Shown: positions 1-8,544 of the stretch, in pieces
Position numbering within the stretch: position 1 is the first letter of the stretch
How the letters are laid out: each line of letters opens with the position of its first letter
Assembly: GCA_004367505.1 (NCBI GenBank)
Contig: SFCB01000284.1
Coordinates: 1 to 50,019, forward strand
DNA: 50,019 bases
Source of the DNA: Chloroflexi bacterium OHK40
GTDB taxonomy: Bacteria; Chloroflexota; Chloroflexia; Chloroflexales; Chloroflexaceae
Reading direction: 5' to 3'
Notes under the pieces: model-generated
What the model was told of the DNA's origin: nothing
The model's input: only the letters and a program-made list of their open reading frames with translations
The model's database searches: none
Position numbers and translations under genes: made by a program

Positions 1-51
1 CATCATGACTGTTACCCTTAACACTTCGTCACCTGAGCCAGCTACAACCTG

Positions 52-60
52 TGGTATGAT
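52..60 (+). promoter_or_regulatory. Extended -10 promoter for the OmpR-type regulator
   Basis: A TGG-TATGAT sequence forms an extended -10 element with no recognisable -35 box 17 bases upstream. The expected transcription start near 67 leaves a leader of about 60 bases before the ATG at 130. Assignment is by motif only. Confidence 0.45.
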
Positions 61-129
61 CACTCCAGGGAATCCCCCCAACCACCGCATATGTACAGCG
101 CTCCGGCGAATGCCGTGGAGGCACGCCCC

Positions 130-828
130 ATGCCCCTTGCCTTCACCATCCTAGTAGCGAGCCTGGGATCCAGGGTGGAGGAGTTTCTCGTCGCCGCGCT
201 CAGCGGTCAGGGCTATGAGGTCCGTTCAGCACTCGGGCTCGAGCAGCTACTCACAACCGTTAGCCGCACGATCGATCTGGTGCTGCTCGACATCCCCGAC
301 GAGGACGGACTGGCCCACCTTGGCACGGTGCGCGCCGCAAGCCAGGGAGCGCTGGTGGTGCTGGGGCCTCGCCGGAACGATCGGCTGCTCGTTGCCGCCC
401 TCGAACAGGGAGCCGACGATTACGTCCCTCGCCCTTTTCGCACCGACGAACTGCTCGCCCGCATTCGCGCCCAGCTACGCCGCCGCCAGCGCAACCAGGG
501 CGCCGCCATAAGCTTCGGGCGCTTCCACCTCGACCCACACAGCCGCGAGGCTTCCTTCGACGGGACCCCCCTCACGCTCAGCGCCGAAGAGTTTGCGCTC
601 CTCACGACGCTCGCCGCGCGCCCGGGGCACCTCTACCCCGCCGATACGCTCGTCCAGCAGATCTGGGGCAGCGGCCAGGACGCAACCGACCACCTTGCTT
701 CGGCCATCGAGCGCCTGCGCGGCATGATCGAGGCCGACCCGCGCTCCCCAAGTGTGCTCGGAGGCGATATGGCCCATGGCTTCTGGATCGGTGGCGCCGT
801 CCAGGAGCGCGAGCTGAACGCTGAGTAG
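130..828 (+). CDS. OmpR-type winged-helix response regulator with degenerate receiver
   Basis: This 232-residue protein has an N-terminal receiver-like fold (about residues 5-115) and a C-terminal winged-helix DNA-binding domain of the OmpR/PhoB type (about 125-222, with the usual ALLTTLAARPG helix and YPADTLVQQIWG segment). The phosphoacceptor Asp is kept (LLD, Asp54). The acidic pair after the first strand is replaced by Ala-Ser, the conserved Thr/Ser is missing, and the usual Lys of the DDYxxKPF motif is Arg101. It may therefore act without phosphorylation. I chose the ATG at 130 because GGAGG lies 8 bases upstream; an in-frame ATG at 91 lacks a ribosome site. No histidine kinase lies next to it, and its targets are unknown. 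Confidence 0.82.
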   Translation: MPLAFTILVASLGSRVEEFLVAALSGQGYEVRSALGLEQLLTTVSRTIDLVLLDIPDEDGLAHLGTVRAASQGALVVLGPRRNDRLLVAALEQGADDYVPRPFRTDELLARIRAQLRRRQRNQGAAISFGRFHLDPHSREASFDGTPLTLSAEEFALLTTLAARPGHLYPADTLVQQIWGSGQDATDHLASAIERLRGMIEADPRSPSVLGGDMAHGFWIGGAVQERELNAE

Positions 829-885
829 CTTGAGGCGCGGGGATGGGGGAAAGAGCCATCCGGCCCGCCAGCACGCCCTGGGCCT

Positions 886-1003
886 CGCGCCGCAGGAGCC
901 CGCGCAGGCGGGCTTCGCCTCCCTGGAGCCGCGCGCTTCAGCGCCACGACACGCGAGGGGCTGGGTTCCCGCGTGCGCCGGAACGACACCCGGGCGTTGG
1001 TGT
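886..1003. repeat. REP-like dispersed intergenic repeat, copy A
   Basis: This part of the 829-1124 spacer carries a 20-base block at 929-948 (CCGCGCGCTTCAGCGCCACG). Its exact reverse complement is at 6401-6420. A diverged GGGTTCCCGC...GGAACGAC unit follows. The flanking segment reading GCAGGCGGGCTTCGCCTC is shared, in reverse complement, with the spacer near 30530. It is non-coding and resembles REP elements. No other feature was seen in this spacer. Confidence 0.6.
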
Positions 1004-1124
1004 CACGCTCGCGCAGGTGGGCGTGAAGGCCAGCAGCACGTCCCAACACCATGAACCACAGCTCTGACCAGACATTCTGTCCGCCCCTGACGGGGCGCGA
1101 GAGAGGAGGACAGGAGGCTATGTC

Positions 1125-1343
1125 ATGATCGTCTCAGGCACCCGCGAGGCAACAATCCGGGAGGTGCAGCCGGTAAACATCCACGGCACCATCTTCTACG
1201 ACCTTGTCTACATCCACGAGGGAGAGACGAAGCCGCGCCGGGCGCGGGTGGGCGCCGAGAGTGTCTACCCGGGCATACAGCCGGGGGATCGGGTGCTGGT
1301 GAGCTACCTGATGAACGTGGCGACGGGGGTCGAGCGGCGCTAA
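1125..1343 (+). CDS. Small conserved-looking protein of unknown function
   Basis: A 72-residue ORF is preceded by a strong AGGAGG at 1112-1117, 7 bases from the ATG, which supports it as a real gene. The sequence is rich in beta-strand-like residues (TIREVQPVNIHGTIFYDLVYI, then RVGAESVYPGIQPGDRVLVSYLMNVATGVERR). This suggests a small SH3- or OB-like barrel, but that is only an impression from residue pattern. There are no cysteines, membrane segments or catalytic motifs. It stands alone between a repeat-bearing spacer and the convergent M16 genes, so context gives no function. Confidence 0.65.
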   Translation: MIVSGTREATIREVQPVNIHGTIFYDLVYIHEGETKPRRARVGAESVYPGIQPGDRVLVSYLMNVATGVERR

Positions 1344-1417
1344 CACGATGCTGCGGAAGGATGACCAACTGGGCGTGTACATAGCTTGCTACTGCCGTGG
1401 TCCACGCCCCTGTCCCC

Positions 1418-2710
1418 TCACGCCCCTGTCCCCTCTCCGCCCGACGCCGGCGGTCCAGCCACAGCCAGCACATAGCGATCGGTGGTGAGGTAGCGGCGGG
1501 CCGTCTCCACGATCTGCTCGCGCGACACGCCCTCGATGATGGCCGGGTAGCGCTCGACGAAGTCCAGCCCGAGCCCGTAGCGCTCGATCGCCAGCAGGGT
1601 GCCGGCGATGCCATCGTTCGTCTCCAGGCCAAGCACCATGCTTCCGGTCAGGTAGGAGCGCGCGTCGGCCAGCTCCTGCTCGGTGGGTCCCTCGGCCACG
1701 AACTGTGCCACCTCGTGGAGCACCGCCGCGATTGCCCGCTCGACATTGGCCGGGTTGACGCCCGCCACCGCCGACCAGGGTCCTGTGCCAACGTCGGCCT
1801 CCAGACCACTGTAGCAGTAGTAGGCCATCCCCTGCTTCTCGCGCACGTTCTCGCCCAATCGGCCGCCCAGCCCGAGACGCCCGAGGATCATGTTCGCCAG
1901 CATCGCCGCGTAGAAGTCCGGGTCGCTGCGGCGCAGCCCGTGCACCGCCCAGATCAGATCGGATTGAACCTTGCCGGCCATCGGGATATCGCGACGCCGG
2001 ATGGTTTCCAGAGGCGGCACGGGCGCCAGATCGAGGGCCGGCGGCTCACCGGGGCGCGCCCAGCCCCCCAGGTACTGTTCCAGAAGCTCGATCACCGCAG
2101 CGGGCTCGACATCGCCCACCACGGCCACGGCGCCACCAGCGGGGTGATAGCCCTCGTGGAAGCGCAGCAGATCGTCCCGACCGAGGTCCTGCACCGTCGC
2201 GACGCTGCCGCTGGAGAGCCGGCTGTAGGGATGCTCGGGCGGGTAGAGCAACTCGCGGGCGGCCCGGCTCGCCTGGGTGCCCGTCTCCTGCTCGCTCTCA
2301 CGCAGCCCGAGGAGGAACTGGGCGCGCAGCTTCTCGACCTCGTGGGCCGGGAAGGTGGGACGCGCCAGCATATCGGCGAGGATCTCGATCACCAGCGGCA
2401 GATCCTCCGTCAGGGCCTTCGCCCCGAAGCCGCTGCTATGGAGGCCGCCGCCAGCGTTGACGCTACAGCCGCGCGCTTCGGTCTCGGCCACGATCTGCTG
2501 GTAGCTGCGCTCACCGGCGCCACGAATGAGCGCCGCGCCGGTAAACACGGCAAGACCGCTCTGGGAGGCTGGCTCGTGCACCGCGCCGATCCGCAGCTCG
2601 CCGCGCACACTTACCGTGGGCGTAGTGGGGTTACGCTGGATGAGGGCCACCATCCCGTTTGCCAGCACGTGACGGGTAGCCCCGGCGATCCCGCTGCGGT
2701 GCGTGCTCAT
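1418..2710 (-). CDS. M16-family peptidase-like protein, non-catalytic subunit
   Basis: A 430-residue homologue of the M16 (pitrilysin/MPP-like) family, with two roughly equal halves. The zinc-binding HxxEH motif is absent: the corresponding stretch reads AVFTGAALIRGAG. The C-terminal half keeps the conserved stretch that helps close the active site (YLTGSMVLGLETNDGIAG, then AIERYGLG). In this family, inactive subunits pair with a catalytic partner, and the upstream gene is exactly that partner, of identical length. The two genes share an ATGA overlap, so translation is probably coupled. No signal peptide was seen, so the complex is probably cytoplasmic. Substrates would be unfolded peptides; this comes from family knowledge. 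Confidence 0.88.
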   Translation of the reverse strand: MSTHRSGIAGATRHVLANGMVALIQRNPTTPTVSVRGELRIGAVHEPASQSGLAVFTGAALIRGAGERSYQQIVAETEARGCSVNAGGGLHSSGFGAKALTEDLPLVIEILADMLARPTFPAHEVEKLRAQFLLGLRESEQETGTQASRAARELLYPPEHPYSRLSSGSVATVQDLGRDDLLRFHEGYHPAGGAVAVVGDVEPAAVIELLEQYLGGWARPGEPPALDLAPVPPLETIRRRDIPMAGKVQSDLIWAVHGLRRSDPDFYAAMLANMILGRLGLGGRLGENVREKQGMAYYCYSGLEADVGTGPWSAVAGVNPANVERAIAAVLHEVAQFVAEGPTEQELADARSYLTGSMVLGLETNDGIAGTLLAIERYGLGLDFVERYPAIIEGVSREQIVETARRYLTTDRYVLAVAGPPASGGEGTGA

Positions 2711-3999
2711 GCTGGGCTCTCCTCGTCGGTGGGCACGAAGTGGCCGACCACACGCCGCCGCTCGGTAAGATACTGCCGGGCCACCCGGCGCACGTCATCG
2801 GCCGTCACGGCGGCTAGCTCGTCAAGTAGCGACTCCGTACGACGATAGCTATCCAGCACCTCCCACATACCGAGCTGCATCGCCTGGCCCGTGACGCTCT
2901 CGCCGCTGTAGGCCACCTGCGCCCGCACCTGCTTGAGCACACGGGCAAGCTCGTCGGCGGCCACACCCTCCTGCTGGATCTTATCGACCTCGCGCAGCAG
3001 GGCCCCCTCCACCTCAGCGGCGGTATGGTCGGCGCTTACCGTCGCGCTCAGTTCGAACAAAAAGGGGTCGCGAGTCGGGAGATAGCTGCTATAGGCCGAG
3101 GCCGCCAGGCCCGTCTCCACGAGGGCGCGGTAGAGTCGGGCGCTGCGGTTCGTCTGCGCGCCGCCACCCATAAAGTTGAGCGACCTGGCGCCGCTCAGTA
3201 CCGCGTCGAGCACGGCCATCGGCGCGAAGTCCTTGCTGCGACAATCGGGCGCCAGGTAGCCAATCTGCACATACTCGGCGGGGCCGGGACGGCGAATGAT
3301 GACGCGCCGTTCACCCTGAGGCTCCGGCTCCACGGCGCGAGTCCGGGGCAGGGCCGGGCCAGCGGGCAGATCGGCGAAGTAGCCCTCGACGGTGCGCAGC
3401 ATCACATCGGTGTCGAAGTCGCCAACGAGCACCAGCACCGCGTTGTTCGGCGTGTAGAAGGTCTGGTAGTAGCTGTAAAGCTCTTCGCGTGTCATCGCCA
3501 GCAGATCGCTTTTGTAGCCGATCACCGGGTGGTGGTAGGGGTGCGCCGTAAAGGCAATCGCCTTGACCGCCTCGTCGAGCCATGTCTCCGGGTAGTTGGC
3601 GTAGCCCTCGAGCTCGGAGATGATCACCGTGCGCTCGCTCTCCACCTCTGGCGGATCAAAGAGCGCGTTGACCATCCGGTCGGCCTCGATGCGCAGCCCG
3701 ATCTCGATGCGGTCGGCGGGGAGCGTCTCATAGTAGGCGGTATAGTCGATCCAGGTAAAGCCGTTGAAGGTGCCGCCATTGCGGGCAATCAGCCGGTCGA
3801 ACTCGCCACGAGGGACGCTCGGCGTGCCCTTGAAGAGCATATGCTCAACCCAGTGGCTGATACCTGTCTGACCACTCGGCTCATTCCGGCTGCCCACACG
3901 GTACCAGACCCAACTGGTGGCCACGGGGGCGCTGTGGGCCTCGCGCGTGAGCACGAGCATGCCGTTGGGCAGGGTATGGGCCTCGACAGGTGCACTCAT
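2707..3999 (-). CDS. M16-family zinc peptidase, catalytic subunit
   Basis: A 430-residue M16 peptidase with the inverted zinc motif HWVEH at residues 49-53 and the downstream glutamate region EVESERTVIISELE (about 118-131) supplying the third ligand. The N-terminus LPNGMLVLTREAHSAPVATSWVWYRVGSRNE is typical of the family. I chose the ATG at 3999 because AAGGAG lies just upstream. The reading frame stays open for another 64 codons, but that stretch overlaps the hydrolase gene and looks non-coding. It overlaps the next gene by four bases and very likely forms a heterodimer with it, like bacterial paired M16 enzymes that degrade peptides in an enclosed chamber. Confidence 0.92.
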   Translation of the reverse strand: MSAPVEAHTLPNGMLVLTREAHSAPVATSWVWYRVGSRNEPSGQTGISHWVEHMLFKGTPSVPRGEFDRLIARNGGTFNGFTWIDYTAYYETLPADRIEIGLRIEADRMVNALFDPPEVESERTVIISELEGYANYPETWLDEAVKAIAFTAHPYHHPVIGYKSDLLAMTREELYSYYQTFYTPNNAVLVLVGDFDTDVMLRTVEGYFADLPAGPALPRTRAVEPEPQGERRVIIRRPGPAEYVQIGYLAPDCRSKDFAPMAVLDAVLSGARSLNFMGGGAQTNRSARLYRALVETGLAASAYSSYLPTRDPFLFELSATVSADHTAAEVEGALLREVDKIQQEGVAADELARVLKQVRAQVAYSGESVTGQAMQLGMWEVLDSYRRTESLLDELAAVTADDVRRVARQYLTERRRVVGHFVPTDEESPA

Positions 4000-4009
4000 G
4001 GGGGCTCCT

Positions 4010-4975
4010 TCAGCGATCGCGCTCAGGCGGCTGGTCGCAGATGCGCAGGGTGAAGCGGTGTACAAAACGGACGATGGCGCGGGGCCGTTCACGCTGGGGC
4101 AGGTGGCCGCAGCCGGGCAGCACGAGTAACTCGGCGCCGGGCAGGTTATCGCGGAAGAACTCGAACGACCCGGCGGGCAGGAAGGTGTCACGGCTGCCCC
4201 AGACGAGCGCGGCGGGTACGCGGATCTGGCGCAACTCCTCGGGGGTGAAGAAGCCTGCGGCGCGTGGGTCGGCGGCGTTGGCGGCCTCTACAGCGGCAGC
4301 CACAAACTGGCGCACGCTCTCGCGCATGAAGAGCTCCTGGAAACCGCGCTGGGCCAGGTAGAGTGGTGCTGGCACCCGCCCGAACATCTGGCGGTAGATC
4401 GCCCGCACCGTCCGCAAATCCGGCACGGCCACCGTGTTCACGAAGGGGTCCCAGGAGCTCCGGCCCTGGAGCAGGGCCCCACCCGGGTCGAGGAGCACGA
4501 TCCCGCAAGTGAGCTCGGGAGCCTCCAGGGCAAGGCGCGCGGCCACCCAGCCACCCATCGAGTTGCCGACGAGCAGCGCCGGGCGCCCAACCACCTCGCG
4601 CACGAGCGCGGCGAGCACGGCCACCTGGTCGGCGATCGTCGCGTAGCGCCGCCCCGGCGGGTTGCCGCTCAGCCCGAAGCCCGGCAGGTCGAGGGCATAG
4701 ACCGGGCCGATCCGGGCGAAGCCGCCGATGGTGAAGGCCCAGGTGAGGGCGCTATCGGCAATCCCGTGCACGAGTACTACCGGGACGTTTGGGCGAGCGC
4801 CTGGCAGCGCAGGACGCTCGTACCAGTGGGTGAGCACGCCCGCGAGGCGCCGCTCGCGGCTCACGGCGCCCGAACGCAGCAGCGCGCGCCTGGTGACGCC
4901 GAGCGCCAGAGGGATGAGCACCCGTGAGAGGGGCTCTCCGAAGCTTACCTGGCGCCTGAGTTCGTGTTCGGTCAT
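4010..4975 (-). CDS. Alpha/beta hydrolase
   Basis: This 321-residue alpha/beta-hydrolase shows the oxyanion strand VVLVHGIADSALTW, the nucleophile elbow GNSMGG (Ser in GxSxG), an acidic residue in WGSRD and the catalytic His in GCGHLPQ near the C-terminus. The start at 4975 is chosen because the protein from MTEHELRRQ onward is hydrolase-like, whereas the 87 codons upstream are low-complexity and overlap the galK 3' end. Substrate is unknown; the family includes esterases, lipases and C-C hydrolases. It is followed after 10 bases by the M16 pair and is probably co-transcribed with it. Confidence 0.87.
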   Translation of the reverse strand: MTEHELRRQVSFGEPLSRVLIPLALGVTRRALLRSGAVSRERRLAGVLTHWYERPALPGARPNVPVVLVHGIADSALTWAFTIGGFARIGPVYALDLPGFGLSGNPPGRRYATIADQVAVLAALVREVVGRPALLVGNSMGGWVAARLALEAPELTCGIVLLDPGGALLQGRSSWDPFVNTVAVPDLRTVRAIYRQMFGRVPAPLYLAQRGFQELFMRESVRQFVAAAVEAANAADPRAAGFFTPEELRQIRVPAALVWGSRDTFLPAGSFEFFRDNLPGAELLVLPGCGHLPQRERPRAIVRFVHRFTLRICDQPPERDR

Positions 4976-5126
4976 CCCTCGCCCTGCCTTCCAGGCTCTG
5001 GCCAGGCACGATACGGCTCCGCGCAAGGGCCGCGCGCAGGGGGCAGCGCTGGGAGGGTGCGATCCCGGTTGGGCGGTGCCATCCTGCGGCGATTCGCCGG
5101 GCGGCTGCGGCATTGATCTGCCAATC

Positions 5127-6290
5127 CTAATACGCCGCAGCGCGGCTGACGCCCTCGGAGGGGGTGCAGACGAGCACCCGGGGCTCCAGACCGGTGCGGG
5201 CGCGGTACTGCTCGGCAAGGGCGGCGGTGAACTCATCCACGGCGCCGATACGCACCATGCTCACGGTGCTGCCGCCAAAGCCACCGCCGGTGATACGCGA
5301 GCCGTAGCAGCCGGGCAGGTGCAGCGCCAGTTCCACGAGTGTGTCGATCTCCGGCACGCTCACCTCGTAGTCGTCGCGCAGGCTCTCGTGCGACTGGCGC
5401 ATCAGCGCGCCGAACCGGGCCAGGTCGCCACTCTGGAGAGCTGCCGCAGCCGTCTGGGTACGCCAGATCTCGCTCACCACGTGACGAGCGCGCCGCAGCA
5501 CCTCGGGCGATAACAGATCGGCATTGGCCTGGAGCTGCTCGGGGCTCACGTCCCGCAGGGCGGTGATCCTGGGCATCCGCACCTTCAGCAGGCGCACGGC
5601 CTCCTGGCAGGCCGCCCGGCGGTCGTTGTACTCCGAGCCCACCAGACTGTGGCGCACGCCGCTATCGCAGACTACCACCCGCACGTCGGGGGGGATCGGG
5701 ATCGGCGTGTAGCTCAGGTCGCGGCAGTCGAGCAGCAAGGCGTGGCCGGCACGACCAAGCGCGGCCATGAACTGGTCCATAATCCCGCACTGCATGCCTA
5801 CGAAGCTGTTCTCAGCGCCCTGGGCGAGCAGAGCCAACTCCTCGCCGAGCAGGTTGATGTTGTTGAGCAGTTGGAGCGCATAGCCCACAGCCACCTCAAG
5901 CGACGCCGACGACGAGAGCCCGGCACCGAGAGGCACATCGCTTTCGATCAGCAGGTCTGCCCCGACGATGGGGAGATCGCGGGCGAGCAGCCCCTTCACA
6001 ACACCACGGACATAGTTGCTCCAGGGATGCTCAGTGCTGCGCTCGATCGCGTCGAGCGAGAAACTGTCCTCGGCATCGAACTGACCGCTATGGACCCGCA
6101 CCGTCCGGTCCGGACGGGCACGGGCCGCCACAAAGGTCGCCCGGTCGATCGCGATCGGTAACACGAACCCCTCGTTATAATCGGTGTGCTCGCCGATCAG
6201 GTTGACTCGCCCGGGAGCGCGAACGATTAAACGTGGGTGGATCCCAAAGCGTCTGGCAAAAGCGTCGCGAAGGTCGCTGATCTCTGGCAT
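5127..6290 (-). CDS. galK: Galactokinase
   Basis: Galactokinase phosphorylates alpha-D-galactose at C1 with ATP, the first committed step of the Leloir pathway, in the cytoplasm. The 387-residue protein has the family signature [18 protein letters not shown] (about 29-46), the ATP-binding loop [11 protein letters not shown] (120-130) and a catalytic Asp in GIMDQF (Asp172). The C-terminus has the third GHMP motif, [19 protein letters not shown]. The ATG at 6290 is used because GAGGAG sits 6 bases upstream; a TTG two codons earlier is less likely. No galT, galE or galactose transporter lies beside it. The gap of 151 bases to the hydrolase gene could still be read through. Confidence 0.96.
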   Translation of the reverse strand: MPEISDLRDAFARRFGIHPRLIVRAPGRVNLIGEHTDYNEGFVLPIAIDRATFVAARARPDRTVRVHSGQFDAEDSFSLDAIERSTEHPWSNYVRGVVKGLLARDLPIVGADLLIESDVPLGAGLSSSASLEVAVGYALQLLNNINLLGEELALLAQGAENSFVGMQCGIMDQFMAALGRAGHALLLDCRDLSYTPIPIPPDVRVVVCDSGVRHSLVGSEYNDRRAACQEAVRLLKVRMPRITALRDVSPEQLQANADLLSPEVLRRARHVVSEIWRTQTAAAALQSGDLARFGALMRQSHESLRDDYEVSVPEIDTLVELALHLPGCYGSRITGGGFGGSTVSMVRIGAVDEFTAALAEQYRARTGLEPRVLVCTPSEGVSRAAAY

Positions 6291-6325
6291 GGCCAACTCC
6301 TCATAACTCGGACGCGCTTCGCGCT

Positions 6326-6354
6326 AGTCTACCATACTGATTGTCGCCTGGCAC
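6326..6354 (-). promoter_or_regulatory. Sigma-70-like promoter for galK
   Basis: Reading the minus strand, GTGCCA is followed after 17 bases by TAGACT, and TGG directly precedes the -10 box (extended -10). The transcript would begin near 6319, giving a leader of about 30 bases that contains a small GCGC-GAA-GCGC hairpin. Confidence 0.5.
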
Positions 6355-6394
6355 ACTGCCCCGCGCCCCAGGGTGACGTATGGCCTGCACCCCC

Positions 6395-6470
6395 GCGTGC
6401 CGTGGCGCTGAAGCGCGCGGCGAGGGGGAGGCAACGCCCGCCTGCGCCCAGCGCGACCCCGTGCCAGGGC
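6395..6470. repeat. REP-like dispersed intergenic repeat, copy B
   Basis: The block CGTGGCGCTGAAGCGCGCGG at 6401-6420 is the exact reverse complement of 929-948. It is followed by GAGGCAACGCCCGCCTGCGCC, related to the third copy at about 30530. This copy lies in the spacer between galK and selB and lacks the complete GCGGGAACGAC hairpin. Confidence 0.6.
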
Positions 6471-6481
6471 CGGTATCGACC

Positions 6482-8434
6482 CTACGCCAGCACCCGCCCC
6501 TCACCCTCGCGCCGGGTAATCTTGCGCTCATCAAGGTGCTCAAGGAAGGCCAGCGCATACTTCCGGCTGCTCCCGAAGCGGTCCCGCAGCTGCCCAACAC
6601 TCACACTGCCCTCACGGACGATCGTCGTCTGGACCCACGCCAGCAACTCGGCGTAGATTTCTGGCAGCAAGTAGACATCGGGCGCCACCCGTACAAAGAT
6701 GCGCCGCTCAAGCGCCCACGCCAGCAACTCGCCGTCGAGATCGGGAGCAGGCGGGCTGTAGGGCGCCCGGCGCATCGCCGCAAGGGCCGCATCGAGCGCG
6801 TCCTGCTCGGCGGGACCGGGACGCGGGTCGTGGCCTGCCAGCCAGACGCTTGTTTCATCGCGGCCTACCACCTGCTGGCGCGCCGCCTCTTCGACCACCA
6901 CAGCCAGCGCCCGTGGTGTCAGGCGCAGCCGCTGGCGCAACTCCTCACGGGGCATACCCCGGCGCAGCGGGAACCTGGTGTGGTAGGCCCGCAGCGCCGG
7001 CTCCATGCGCTCAACGAGCCGCGCCCAGCCCGCCGAGGCGATCAGCAGGCCCGGCTGGCGAGGGGCTGGCGTCCGCTCAGCGGTGGAAACACCCTGCGAT
7101 CCGGCGGGCGCAACCATCTCCTGCCCCCCCGGCTCCCCACCCCCATGCGCCTCTCTGAGCTCGGAGAGCACGAGGATGCGCCCCTCCCGCGCCAGGCGCT
7201 CCGTGATCTGCCGCGCCACGGGTGCCGCTACGCCGGGCAGCGCCTCATCCAGGGGGCGGGGCGGGCCATCGCCAAGAGCCTGCAACAGCAACTCGGCCGG
7301 GTCGCCACGGGCGAGCGTCTCCAGGGTGGCGAGCACCTCCGGGCGGAAACGGCGATGGCGCGGCGGATGGGCGTCCACCACCTGGCCGCCCGCGACCGTC
7401 CGGCCCGGGGAGGGCACACGCAGGATGCAACGGTCGCCACGCGCCACGGCCACCGGTCGCTCCAGACGCACCTGAGCCCAGCCGCTCGCGCCGGGCTCAA
7501 GGGCCTCGGCATCGAGCAGGGTTACACGGCAGCGCACCTCGGCCGCGCCAGTAAAGAGATCGAGAGCCGCATTCTGCACGATCGGGGCGGGCGCATCGTC
7601 AAGCACGCGCAGCCTGAGATCGAATATGCTCGTTGGACGCAGCGTATCGGGTGGGGCCAGCACATCACCACGGGCGATCTGCCTATGGTGCACCCCGGCC
7701 AGGTTAACCGCCACACGGGTGCCTGGCAGGGCCACCTCCTCCCGCTGCCGGTGCGTTTGCAGACCGCGCACACGGGCGCGCAGGCCCGCTGGAAGCACCG
7801 CGAGCTCCTGGCCCACCGCCAGGGGGCCATCGATGAGCGTCCCGGTGACGACCGTACCGAACCCACCGATGGTGAACGAACGGTCAACGGGCAGGCGGGG
7901 CGCGCCACGAGCAACGGAACGGCTCGGCGTCGCGTCAAGAGCCAGATCGAGTGCTCGGCACAGGGCATCGAGGCCCTGGCCGCTGCGAGCCGACACCGGA
8001 ACCAGAGCGGCGTGCTCCAGGCTGCTCCCGCGCAATCGCCCGCTCACCTCCTCCCGGACCAACGCCAGCCACTCATCATCGACCAGATCAGCCTTCGTCA
8101 GGGCTACCACACCGTGGCAGACCTCCAGCAGATCGAGGATCGCGAGATGCTCGACGGTCTGGGGCATCACCGACTCATCGGCGGCCACCACGAGGAGGGC
8201 CGCATCGAGACCACCCACGCCCGCGAGCATATTCTTGATAAAGCGCTCGTGGCCGGGAACATCGATCAGGCTCACGCTGCGGCCAGACGGGAGCGTCAAC
8301 CACGCAAAGCCGAGATCGATGGTCATCTCCCGGCGCTGCTCCTCGGCCCAGCGGTCCGGATCGATCCCGGTCAGGGCTTTCACGAGCGTCGACTTGCCGT
8401 GGTCCACGTGGCCGGCGGTGCCGATAACGTACAT
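6482..8434 (-). CDS. selB: Selenocysteine-specific translation elongation factor SelB
   Basis: SelB is the GTPase that brings Sec-tRNA(Sec) to UGA codons marked by a SECIS hairpin. The 650-residue protein has an EF-Tu-like G domain (GHVDHGKS at 8-15, DVPGHE at 58-63, TKAD at 113-116). Beta-barrel domains follow, including FTIGGFGTVVTGTL. A long C-terminal region of winged helices ends with VSVGQLRDRFGSSRKYALAFLEHLDERKITRREGE, the SECIS-binding end of the family. I chose the ATG at 8434 because the GTPase fold begins there; upstream codons overlap the divergent glycosylase promoter region. No selA, selD or tRNA-Sec gene was recognised in the window, so its Sec machinery must lie elsewhere. Confidence 0.94.
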   Translation of the reverse strand: MYVIGTAGHVDHGKSTLVKALTGIDPDRWAEEQRREMTIDLGFAWLTLPSGRSVSLIDVPGHERFIKNMLAGVGGLDAALLVVAADESVMPQTVEHLAILDLLEVCHGVVALTKADLVDDEWLALVREEVSGRLRGSSLEHAALVPVSARSGQGLDALCRALDLALDATPSRSVARGAPRLPVDRSFTIGGFGTVVTGTLIDGPLAVGQELAVLPAGLRARVRGLQTHRQREEVALPGTRVAVNLAGVHHRQIARGDVLAPPDTLRPTSIFDLRLRVLDDAPAPIVQNAALDLFTGAAEVRCRVTLLDAEALEPGASGWAQVRLERPVAVARGDRCILRVPSPGRTVAGGQVVDAHPPRHRRFRPEVLATLETLARGDPAELLLQALGDGPPRPLDEALPGVAAPVARQITERLAREGRILVLSELREAHGGGEPGGQEMVAPAGSQGVSTAERTPAPRQPGLLIASAGWARLVERMEPALRAYHTRFPLRRGMPREELRQRLRLTPRALAVVVEEAARQQVVGRDETSVWLAGHDPRPGPAEQDALDAALAAMRRAPYSPPAPDLDGELLAWALERRIFVRVAPDVYLLPEIYAELLAWVQTTIVREGSVSVGQLRDRFGSSRKYALAFLEHLDERKITRREGEGRVLA

Positions 8435-8544
8435 AGGGCGGGTGCCAGTTGGAGCGTGCCGGAGGCGCGCGATTGACGCATGGCGTATAGTGAATGCTAT
8501 GGCCATTGTACCAAACTCGTGACGTGGCCCTGGAGCCAGCCCCG

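Noticed and set aside
6300-6480. tRNA-Sec gene next to selB
   Set aside because: The spacer was read for a long acceptor-variable structure and CCA end; only a REP-like repeat and the galK promoter were seen.
6380-8476. A 698-codon open frame on the plus strand opposite selB
   Set aside because: The minus strand encodes SelB with all GTPase motifs. The plus frame is rich in Arg, His and Gln and matches no fold, as expected for a shadow in GC-rich DNA.
8461-8520. Divergent promoter pair between selB and the glycosylase gene
   Set aside because: TACAAT and TATACG boxes exist on the minus strand, but no -35 box fits at 16-18 bases; not firm enough to list.
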